Origin: Larus michahellis
Taxonomy: Eukaryota > Chordata > Aves > Charadriiformes > Laridae
Direction of reading: 5' to 3'
Assembly: GCF_964199755.1 (NCBI RefSeq)
Contig: NC_133910.1
Coordinates: forward strand, 8,144,501-8,208,500
Length of the DNA stretch: 64,000 nt
The translations under genes and the position numbers were made by a program. The notes under the pieces were generated by a model that made no database searches, was not told the DNA's origin, and saw nothing but the letters and a program-made list of their open reading frames with translations. Shown piece by piece: positions 30,901-42,900 of the stretch (position 1 is its first letter; each line of letters begins with the position of its first letter).

Positions 30901-33900
30901 GCTGTGGCGCGCCTGTGTGTGCGCCCCCATAGCCGGCAGAACGCAGACTATGGCTTCACTGCCTTCAGTATACTGAAAACTTGCTGTATATAGTGCTTTT
31001 TGCTTAGGAAGCGATATAGCTGTGTTTGTGCAACTGAAAGGCAAGTGACTGAGAAAGTACAGGCTGTTTGTCACCAGGAGCTCTGGTGTCATCTGAAGGT
31101 TTTTCACATGAAGTTAGAAAGGCAGCTCTGTTGTTGCAGCAGCTAACGTTCCTGCTTCAGTGTGTGGGTCACTTAAAATTACGTTATTGTGATGTTCTTA
31201 TCCTTCCTGCATAATTTACATACTGGAAGCAAACACTAGAATTATTTTGGTGAGTTTTAAAGTTTTATTAGATATGTCTTGTTCGTATTGCTTCTCCGTG
31301 GGTAAAGACATGGAATCCAAGTGGACATATATGAATCATGTTTAATAAACTTTAAGTGCTTAAAAATACAAATCCAAATAGAAAAGCTGTCTGGGAATTA
31401 GAATGTTTTGGAGTCCGTTGTCACAGTATCGCTTACAAGAAGCACATACGAGGATGTTGCATTAAAAATTAGATATTTCTTCTGTTTATCAATGTAACAT
31501 TGCAATTTACAGTACTGGTAATTCTCAGAAAATTTAATCTCTTATCGTTGGATGGGGGGTTTCTTGTTGTTTTCTTTGGTTTGGGTTTTTCATTACTGCT
31601 GACTGAAGGGTGAGCTGGAAGTTTGGGCTGCGATGGAGGGATTGAGCTGCTAACCCTGGTACAGACTGGGTAATCAAGGTTTATGTTTAGTTTGCATCTA
31701 AATCTTTATTTAGGTTGTAACATGTATATCCCCATTGCAAAGGCAGGAGGCTTAGTTTCTAGGTGTTTGCTGTCTGTTTTGACCTTATGAAATGAATCGT
31801 GATGTGCTTAATGTGTCACAATGGTATGAGATTATTTGTGATAATGCGTGTAGATTTTGAACTTCCCATTCTAGGATTACTTTTGGTTGCTTGACAATTT
31901 TATCTTTGTTAAGGCTGGTGAGTGGAAACGTATAAAATGCTGTTCTGTCCTTATGCCTTTGAATTAAAGTAATTTAATTTCTCTTTGTGTGTAGGCTAAC
32001 AAAAGACTATGAAAGAAACAGTTGCAGCATACTAAACGTGAGCTTATTGAGCATAGTGCAGTTGTCCTATTTGAGACATTAAGTCTACTGTAGGTTTTTC
32101 TTCCCTTAGATTAAATGCAGATTTCAGACATGGTTATAAGCCACCACCCGCTTTGGAACTCTGATCACATCATGAGTAAATTTTAATTTAATCATAGCTT
32201 TTGCTTCCAGTCAGGACACAGACATTTCTTTTCCTTTGGGGGTAATATGAAAGCCAGACTGCAACGGCTGCTAGAGATTGTGCATATTCTGAAGAGTGTT
32301 CCCTGCAGTAATGAGTTTATGCACTGCAAACCTTGTTCAGCAGGGATGATATTTGTTAATGGCAGGGTGTAGCGTTGCAGGAAATCTAAGGCTAGTTGAC
32401 TTGTGTACACTGATGAAGCGTTTCTCTTCCAGCTCCGTCTCTGAAGATCTGGGTTGCAGACGTGGAGAGTTTAGCAGAAAGCATTACGGATCTGTGGAGC
32501 TTGTAAGTTTACACAGCCTGTTCTTTGATTTTAGCAGCTCGTAATGCAGAGCTCAAATCCTTTTCATTTCCAGGTAAAAAATTTGATCTAGTTTGGACAA
32601 TGTGCTTTCTAAGGTGGACTTGAAAGTTATAGGGTAATAAAAAGGGACTTCAGAATAGATATATTAGACCTGTACTAGGAAATCGTTTTACTGCCTTATA
32701 TATTAATATTTCATCATAATGGGACAGGAATTATTATATAAATATCGTGTTTATCCCCAGATGGAAATTGCGCCTTTTTTCCACTTACAAGTTGAAGATT
32801 GCAAATTAGGGTAGTGTTTGATGAAGTACTTGCAGTTATGTGAATTAAAAACTGCATGTGTGCTCGTGTGTGTACACATATATATGTGTGTGTGTGATTG
32901 TATGTGTACATGTGTCAGAGTAGTGGGAGAGGGTTTAAAATGAAAAGAACTAGTCAGAATAAGGATGTTGAACACTGCTCTCTAAAATCCGCCAGTTATT
33001 CTGCATTTTCCTCAAATTCAAATACTAAGTTGGCACTTCATTTTTCTCATATAGAAAGGAGTATGTCAGCAGTTAAAATAATGTCACTGTGTATACAAGG
33101 CCATAATGAAATTACATAAACTTGCTACAGGAAAACAGAAGTGGGGAGGGGTAAAGAAAGTAAACTTCGGCTCTCTTACTGTGGGAAGAAATCACTAAGT
33201 TTCTACTAGCTATAGTTGTAGTTTAAAGCTCTTGGATAGTGTATTTATTATTATGTATGTAAATTGGGTGTAAATTAGTGGCTTAGTTTCTGGAAGTTGC
33301 ATTGCAAGAACGCCAGGTATCGTTCTTTTCTTTCCATACATTCCACGTCTTAGATGTGGTGTTTTAATCAGAAAAGCAAGTGACCTGCTTTCTGTTAGGA
33401 GGCTCTTTCATTTACTAGTACTTAGATTCTTTTGCTGGAAACGAAAAAATTATTGGTGATTATAAATTCACAGTAAGCTCACAAAATGGTCTTGTCTTTT
33501 GATTGGTTTTCTTAAAATTCTGCTAGTATTTTATATAAGTGTGTCTTTTTATCTTTTGGAGTACAAATATATAAAGGTGCTGGTTGCCCTTTCAAATGTC
33601 CGAATGTTTAATATTGAACCTTTCTTGCTTAATATTTTCCACAGCAGCATCTCAGTTGCTCAGTTATTTCCACCTTTTATTTATTAAAACACAATTATTT
33701 TGTCTCTGCCCTAAACATTTTTTCCCATGTCTTTCTCACTGGTGTAGTACGGCCAGTTGTCCATATAATTTCTCTTACAGTTTATAGAAGGCACCAGGAT
33801 GTGTTGGAGTTTTTGCTGAGTTAGTTTATTCCTGACGTAGCCTCAGAACACTTTAAAGCAAGGAGCAAAGAGAACTTCAAAATGTTGTGATAACTGTTCC

Positions 33901-36900
33901 ACCAAGTAAAGGGAGGAGGTGTTATCCTAGAATAACATGGATTGCTAGAGGGAAGCAAGGGGTGATATACCATTGCATTATTGCTGTTCAGATCCCATTT
34001 CTTAAGTTTGGTATAGTATGTGACAGTCCAATTTTTTACAGTTTCGAGAGAAGTAACGTGCAATATCATTGGCAGCATTCCCTTCCTCCTGTCTTGTATG
34101 CTGAACATATCAGAACTGTTGTGTTATCCTATGTTTTATTGACTTCTCAGGAGTTTTTTTTTTTAACAACAAAGCGAGTTTCAGTGATCTGGGAATCCCT
34201 GGATTCCCTTGTAAAAAGACCAGGCAGTCTTTCCAGAGTGTTTATGAAACTGTTGGAAGTCTTCAGCTGGAAAGAAGCTGTATTTTCTGATGCTAATGCT
34301 GGAAGCGGACCAGGATATCTCCTGTACCTTCTGTTGTTCAGTACTGTGACTGAATACTGTATTTGGAGATTCTTGCTGCTCTCTGTCTCCTGAAAATATC
34401 AGTAAATAAAATGCTGTAGAAGACTGCTAGTCCCAGTAATTGCCAAGGAGAGTTTTAGGCTTAGCAAGGCTGAGAGGACAAGAATCATTGTGTCTGCAGA
34501 GACCCATTGTTTTGAAAAGGGCAAGCTTCAAGATCAGTTTCTGGAAAGTGGACAAGTCCTTCTGGAGGCATTCTGTGTGTTGGTGCAGCCAAATCCTGAG
34601 ACAGGAGAATTTCTCATTAGTACTGGGATCTATCGAAATGGTGACTGGCTCTCCTGCTCTTGCCTCCTTAGAGTTAGAATTGGGTCGTTTCAAATCTCTG
34701 TTCAAATTAGTAGTAGTTGTGCTGCTCCCTTCTTTGTGGGCAGTCATATGATACCTGGGAGAAGAAGAAACCATAGTAGGCTTTGATTGCTGATCATATG
34801 GCTATTTTTGGAACTACAACATTTATCTTAAATTCTCTTACAGCTTATATCTAGTGATGCTGATGGAGCCATTCAAAGAGCTGGACGCTTCCGTGTGGAA
34901 AATGGCTCCTCTGGTGAGGTAAGTCGCTAAAAATTTTCATAGAAAACTGAAAAAATAAATCAGCTTCAGTTATTCTTCACCACTGAAAGACGTATTTGCA
35001 GTCAATTACTAAGGAAGAGCACTTGAAAAATGCTGAATAAATACGAGAATGTAAGGATCTAAGAGTAGGGAGATGGTGTTTTTTTTTTTTTCCCCCAAGT
35101 CTAGCTTAGCTCTTCTTCCAAGAGTATTACGCAATCTTGACAATTTAATCTTTTAAGGGAAAAGCTGGTATTTTTTTTAGTTTTGGTAACATTTTGCTCA
35201 CCTGATCATGTTAGAAGAAAAACACCTATCTTATCCTCTGAATAACACTTCACAGTCTCTAGTTTATCACTTTATATTGGTGTCCTGGTGATGCTACTAC
35301 GTTCAGTCTGACCTTTGTGCTTTTAAGTTTATTTCTTGGAGTGGTGAGGTTATAGCTTCATTCCCCCCCACCCCGCTTAGTTGTCTTTTGGCAGCTATGC
35401 TTATCTTTAAATATGAGAGGAAGAAGCTGAGTGGAGCCTGAGCGAGTCATTCCCTCTAGATTCCTATGCTGTTAAACTCGTCGTGTGTCCCTGCAGCCAC
35501 TCCAGTGACACTTAGGTTTCTACTTATCTTCATTTTTTATCTTCCTTTGCAAAACTTTTCCAGCTGTAAATATCATCTTAATGTTGAAAGAAAGAAGACC
35601 TCATATTCTTGAAATATATGTAGGGTCTCAGTAAGCTTGTATTGAACTAAGAGTAAACTATGACTGATCATGTGTTTTTGTCAGCGCTGGATGCAGAATT
35701 TAAAGCAATGTAACTGTTCTGCGTCGAATCTCTGTGGGGTCATGTTCTGTACACTGTCTTTTTAGTTCAGTTTCATGCAGTTCAAAAGCTGATTAGCTTC
35801 TATCATAGAAAGATTTTCTGAGTGGGTGATGACTGGCCACAAGGTGAATGGATATGGAGAATGGCTTTTTCTCTCCCTATGTTAAATCTCAGTGGAAAAG
35901 GACTTGAGGGATGTTTGGGAATTTACCTTAACCAGCATAATGCAGAAACAACACTGAAGGACTTACAGAGCATGCTCTGGTCTAGCAAGGAGAGCTGAGA
36001 AAATGAAACCTGGAGGCAGAATTCTGTTTGTTAATTTATTTATTTTTAAGTTTTAAAACCACCGGTTTCCAAATTCTACATTGAAATGTCTTCTTTTCAG
36101 TGGAATATTAAGCTGCTACCCATAATGGTGGTACAATAGGAAAAGACTGTAGCTACTTAGAAAGAAAAAAGGAAAAAAGAAGAGGAGAGGGAGAGAAACT
36201 TCGTCTGCACAACAACTGACTTCAGAATAATTCTTTGCTTTTTAAAAAACAATGTACAGCTAAAACTTTTCTGGTGAATCAGGCAGATTGGCTTTTGCCT
36301 ATATTATGTTCTCCTTTTTTTTTTTCACTTGCCATTTGATTTAGCGGTCTCACAACTCTATTTCAGAACACAGATTGCACTCCAGGGACATGGCACAGAA
36401 CGGATGTGCATTTGGAAAACCCCGAGTATCACACAAGATGGTATTTCAAATATTTTTTAGGAAAAGGTAATTATCTTTTCGCTAATGGATTGAAGTTTTG
36501 ATCAATGAAAATGCAATATAGCTTTGAATTGCTATATATTTAAATATGGAAAAAAGTATGGTATTAATTTAGTATTAATATGTTTTCTGTCCTGTACAGA
36601 AAACAAGTCCTTGTTTCATGTATTTTTAACCTAAAGACAGAGGTTGGGTTTCTGTAAGCAGCAGAACCCCTGCTACCAAAAAAGGATGTTTTGAAACCCT
36701 TGTTGGCCTTGAAGGCTGTACCTATCTCTTGGTTTTTTTACACATCTGTGTATAAGTACATAGTTATTTTTGTAGATAAGTATATATTTATGCATATGAA
36801 TGCCTGTATTTACACATTTATACACGTCTCTGTGCACGTGTGTGTGTGCGCGCGCGCATGAGCGGGGGTGTGTGTCTTCTTTATGGTTGGTAATGCTTCT

Positions 36901-39900
36901 TGTTTTTTTCCTTAACAGTTCATCAAAATTATATAGGTACAGATGCAGAGAAGAACCCTTTCTTTCTGTCTGTTGTACTGTCTGACCAAAATAATCAGCG
37001 CGTTCCTCAATACCATTCAATACTTTGGAGAAAAACAGTAAGAAACAAATATTTAACTGATGCTATGACTTCGTTTGCTTGTTTGTTTTGGTTATATTTA
37101 TCATACACTTTTTTGCTTTCTTCAGAATTTCAGTATTTAATACATATTTCTCATTTTATACAATAAGAACATATAATTCCACCATAGTAGATAGAACTAA
37201 ACTATCTGACAGAAATCTATGATGACAGATATTTTTTAATTGTTCTTACCTGCAACTCTGTGTTATTTTTTGAAATGTTGCCTGAATTGTTCTTGATTAT
37301 GTCCTGTGATAAATTTAGGCAATGACCTTATACTGCTTTTAGGATTTTCTTATACGACCTTAAGAAAACAGGCAGGTGAGGTAGTGGTTTCACTAATATT
37401 GTTTAATGATTTTTTTTTCACTTAACGTTACATATGAGCCTTTTATCGAAGCAATTGACTTAAAACTTCCTTGTATGCATGCACAGTTCACTTTTTTTAT
37501 TTTTTAAAGCAATAGTTTGTAATATCTGCTAATTTCAGCAGCCCTCATACCACATGTCAAGGTAGTCAAAACTAAGTAAAAAATAATTTTGCACCAGCCA
37601 TGATTTTTCACATGCAGTTTTTCTTCTTTTTTCTTTTTTTTTCCCCCAAACCAGTAGTAAATATCGCTAAGTAAAACTAGCACATTTTTGCTGTGTTTTT
37701 TTTTTTCACTTAATTGTTTTTATTAATATTCCTATTTGAATATACAGAAAAAGTCAGTATGTCCTGTAATATCTCCTAGCTTTTTTTCTTTATAGGGTAC
37801 TCAGAAAATATGTCTCCCTTATAGTCCCACAAAAACGTTATCAGTGAAATCTATATTAAGGTATGTATTTACAAATAAGTTGTTATTAAGATATTTGTCC
37901 ATACACCTTTTCCTGTAATTCAGAGCTTTGTTGCATGGTTTCCACAAAAGATTTATAAATGCAGTAAAACCAGGTTTACAAATCTTAATCATTGAAGGCA
38001 ACAAAAAGTGATTTTAAAGCCTGTTCTAGAATAGACAAAGTGACAACTTAAAATGGAGAAAAATTCTTAGCACTTTTTCTTCATCAGAGGGACTATTTTC
38101 AAGTTTATTGGAAAACAGGTGCTAAATGGACCTGCAGTGGTCGAGAAGAAGTATCTTTTTAAATTAGATGAACGATAAACAGATCCGAGGAACAGCAAAT
38201 TTGGCTAGAGAGGTGGATATTATGTGGCCCTAACAGGAGGAGGCAAACAGGGAAGAAACCAAGAATTGTTTCTTCAGTTGATTGTCTTCATTTAAGTCTC
38301 ACTACCGGTGTGTTATACACGCTGTTGGTGAAGCCAAGAAAATTCCTTTCCCCAGCCAGACTCTGTATGGGCATGCTCGTACTCTGTCCTGCCTCTTTTG
38401 TGGCAGAAGAGAATACAAAGCAAGAAAGCCCAACACCATTTCTATTTCTTTCACCATTTTAATGTTGAAATGATGAAATGTCAGAGCACCTGTTTGCAAA
38501 GTGTTCGTTCAAATTCAATCTGCCGTTTTTATGATCTAATCATGTGGTGTGTTTTCTCAAGTCTCTCACTGACAACATCTTCAAATGCATCTTCCGTAAG
38601 GATTTTACCTCCTCTAGAAACCCATAAAAAGTGCCTTCACTTAGTGAACAGGTAGCGTGTACCAGATAAACGGGCAGTCTGCAGGTCTTCAAAACCTTTG
38701 ATCTGTATAGAATTCAAGCAAATGTCACTTGCTTGGTTGAAGCCGCCAGATAAGACTGACAGTGCTGATGTGAGAGGAGAACAGGGCATTGTTGTGATGC
38801 GAGTCAGTACCACTGGATCTGGATTTTCCTACAACTGCACAAGATTTCTGAGAGGTCCCAGACCACTGAATTTGCCAGGGCGGCTGGCAGGCCCTTGAGC
38901 CTCCCTTCTTAATTCTGGTTTCCTGGGCTGTGTCTCTGATTTGGAGCGTTAAGATGGTGAGTTGAAAACACTTCAGATCTCTTTTGTCTTCTTCATTGAG
39001 ATGAGCTGATTCCCTTCTTCTAACTCCTACAACAAAGGCTTGAATAGTGTTCCTAGCTGTCGGTGCTGCATGCTGTACCTGCATAAGCACCTGATCTTCT
39101 GCGTCTGCCCACCAATCACTGAAACAGCTCTTCCTCACATCCCTTTCTAACCCAGCATCTCCTCCACTCTCGCTCACATACACATTTTTGGTTGGGCATC
39201 CCAGGGTGTAGAAACTTTGTCTTCTGTTAGCTAGTCATAACTCTTTCGCCAGAACATGCTCCTGTGTCCCATCCTGTGATGCTCCAGTATTTTACAGAGG
39301 AAAACGCAGGCTTATTTCAGAGCTTGTTCCCCATTTCCCCCAGAGTTTGTGTCACCTGTGATCAGCTGGATAAATGCCATCTTTTTGCCCACTTGGGCTT
39401 GGGCTAAAATCTCTTCCCTGACTGTTCTTTTGCTTTTACAGTCCTTGAGCCTTCCCTCAGGCCCGATTGATACTCCTTTGACATTTCACCCTGTTCACAG
39501 CCAATGTGAATCTAGGTACAGACTGTCTCAAAGAATTTTGGTTACATTAATAAGCCTGTTTTTTCTAAATTAATTGGAATATTTTAATCCCTTTCAAAAG
39601 GAACTAAAGCAAATGCTGTCTGCATTGTGATCTAGCGTAAGCAGTGGTGGAAAGGTGTACCAGATTTGACCTTGTTAGTTCAGTGTGCCCCAGACAGACT
39701 GCATTCGGCGCTCTGTGACACGCTGGGCAGTTCTACAAATTAATGCTGGGGGGAAGAAATGGGCAAAAATGATAGTAAATGCAGAAACACAAGTTAGGAA
39801 AAAATGCTGTAAATTAGATATTTCTGTTTATTGAGGCAGTTGATCTTCCTTCTTATTTAAATACTTCTTTCTGTTCGTGGATCTTTGGCCTGTGAATTTG

Positions 39901-42900
39901 ATGCTGAACTTCTCATTTTTCATTTGACTAGCCTTCAATTATTTTAGAAGAGAGACAAGAAAAGCTTACAAAATAGAATAGGTTATTGAGTCCTCCCAAA
40001 ATGCTCACAATGTTTATGTGTAAAGCCAAAGTGAAAGGTGATGAAATAAAGTTCTGTGCTTTATAAGTAAATCCAGTAAATTGAAACTTGATCTCCATGC
40101 AGGGTCTTACTAATTTCTGTTTTTAAAATCCAAAAGAAGTTTAGGAAGTCTTGGAGGTTAGTATTGTGGGTTAGGAATGGCTGTTCCACAAAACATTCCG
40201 TGTACGAGAGGCTCTTTGAACGATTCCTTTGGTAACCAGTTCTAACTGCAGCCAGTTAGTGTTTATGTTGAAATGTATACTCGCCCTTCTATAAACCAGT
40301 ATTTCGTGTGCATTTCAGTGCTATGAGTCTTGACAAATTTGAGAAGAGCCCAAGGGAAATTTTTCATCCTGAGATACAAAAGGTAGGAGGTGTCTTCTTT
40401 TTTTGTTTGATTGTTTTTCTTTATTATCTTCTGGAGAAATAAGTCATTAAGTATAAACGCTACTAGTTTGTTTCTTTCAGTAGCAGGATAATGATGAGTA
40501 GGGTTACACGGTGCTACAAAGTAAAATGTCTTGATCAGTTGAACCAGACACTTCAAAACAAAACTTAAATATACAACAGTGTTACAGTTTTGTTTGTGTT
40601 GTCTTTAATACCAGTGTGCTAAAGATATTGTTTTGTTTACAGGATTTATTGGTTCTTGAAGAGCAAGAGGTAAATATAAACTTACACTCCTAGCTCACAG
40701 ACCTGTTCAAGGAATACAGCTTTGTATTTGAAATACTTGCACTGCCATGCTTGTGACAACTTAAAAATCAATTGCTTATTGCAGTAAAAAAAATAGTATT
40801 TCTTTGCAACGTATGAGATCAAAAATAATTTTAAGCACCAGCTTAATATATCGTATTATTACATCACCAACTTAGTATAGAGTAAAATTCATAATCTATG
40901 ATCAAAGGTAAATTATTAGGTATCTGCTACTTGAGCATGTAGTGGAGTTGGTATGAAATATATACTCCCATGTGTAGGATGTATACAAAGGTACATATAT
41001 GAAAGTCCTTAGAGAAAACATTATTTTAGGTCTTATGTTTGATCAGTTTATCATATAATATTTGGTTTTATTTCTCAGGGATCTGTGAATTTTAAATTTG
41101 GAGTCCTCTATGCTAAGGATGGGCAGCTTACAGATGATGAAATGTTCAGCAACGGTGAGTTTTTCACCTTTTTCTTAATTGTTTTATTCATCTAAATAAA
41201 AATATGTAGGATAGTGCCTACATGTGGAAGCCAGAAGGGAGGTGATGGTTACGTGAACAGTAGTTTTGGTAGGTTTTCATGTTCGCGTTGGAGGAAAAAT
41301 TGTAGCGTAGAATCTTCTGTTTCTGTAAAAGATTGCTGGAGGAAACCTACTATTACAACTTGCAATATATTGACATTTCGTTTCTAGAAATAGACTACAC
41401 AACATAAGATCTAGAAAAAGGAAGCGGTTGAAGGAGGCAACTCATGTTACCTGCAAAGTCACTTGTTGTTTCTAGTTCTTTCACTCTTACATTTTTGCAG
41501 CATGATCACATTCTTCACTTGAATAGTGTCTCGGAGTTACCAAAATAGGTCACTGTTTAATGTCACATGATGATGCACATTCTGCAAGGCTGGGATGCCG
41601 TTTCTGTAAAGGTAGAATGTGTGGATAGCATGAGGAGAAACTAATTCAGCTGAAACTTTGGTCCTCGTGTCTGGGGAACAGGACCTGTTCCCGTATTCTG
41701 ATTATTTTTTGTAGGTGTTCTATACTACATGTGCTTTTCTGTTGTAATGTTTCTCCCTTCCACGTGTAGAAATTGGAAGTGAAAGCTTTCAAAGATTTTT
41801 GCATCTCTTGGGTGACACAATTACTTTGAAAGGCTGGACAGGCTACAGAGGAGGACTGGACACTAAAAGTAAGAGCTCATCTGAAGCAAAAAAAGTGGAG
41901 GGGCTGCAATATAAATGTTTTTGCTTATTGCATGCATATATCGTATGTATTGTAGAAATAATAGCATCCCAAAAAAGACTTCCTCATGTGCATGCTAAAT
42001 GCTGTGCTTCGCCAGGAAAAGGTCATGTTAGCTTAAATCACTGGTATGCAGTACAGTTGAAGAAAAGTATTTATATGACCTGTATTTTTAAGGTGAGCGG
42101 TTTCATTTTATATGGGAGTGGGGTGAAGAATAACCTGGCATGTTACTTGCTTTGTGATAGTAGGGCATCAAGGCTTGAAAAACCGTGTGTGATTTCAGGA
42201 GGCTAGGTGAAGGACGTCATAGGTTTTAAGTGTGTGAATATGCAGATTAGGTTGTAAAGTCGGGTTTGGACCCATGTAAAACACGCAGCGCGGACTCTTT
42301 CTAAAATGAATACGAAAAAAGGATGGCTAAAGAAGGTTTGGTAGATGGACCTGAAATACTTTTGATCTTTAGAAAACTTAAAGGACATATTCCTGCTGAG
42401 AATGTTGTGTTCCCTTGCAGATGACACAACAGGAACCTGTTCCATCTATACAGTTTTTCAAGGGCATGAAATTATGTTCCATGTTTCAACCATGCTTCCA
42501 TATTCTAGAGAGAACAAGCAGCAGGTACGTGGTTCTCTCTCTTGTTGTTTTTTTTTTGGTTTTTTTTTTCCCCTGTTAATATTTTGGAGATGTAAGTCTT
42601 AAGACCTTTGCTATATTTTTTTCCTCAATATTATACTTAATGCTGAAAATTTCATGGTGTTTTTTAGAAGGCAATGCATCGTATCATCTCTATTATGGTA
42701 CAAAAGACAGTTGCGAAGAAGGTCCAAATTGATTGACTGGGAAGTGATTGAGTATTCTGTTATTCAAATGACTTGTAGATCTTCAGTGCTGGAATTATTG
42801 TTACCTCAAAGAATTTAGGAAGGTTGGAAATTACACACGCGTGTGAGTTGTCAGGATACTCACCTATGTAATGCACAACTCATGCTCAGTCAAGCTATTC

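Noticed and set aside
33887-34393. 168-codon plus-strand frame in GARNL3 intron 2
   Set aside because: Not homologous to the GARNL3 protein, not flanked by matching splice phases, and the known exons 2 and 3 join directly.
38725-39183. 152-codon minus-strand frame in GARNL3 intron 6
   Set aside because: Looked for transposase or other domain motifs and found none; kept only as an intron note.
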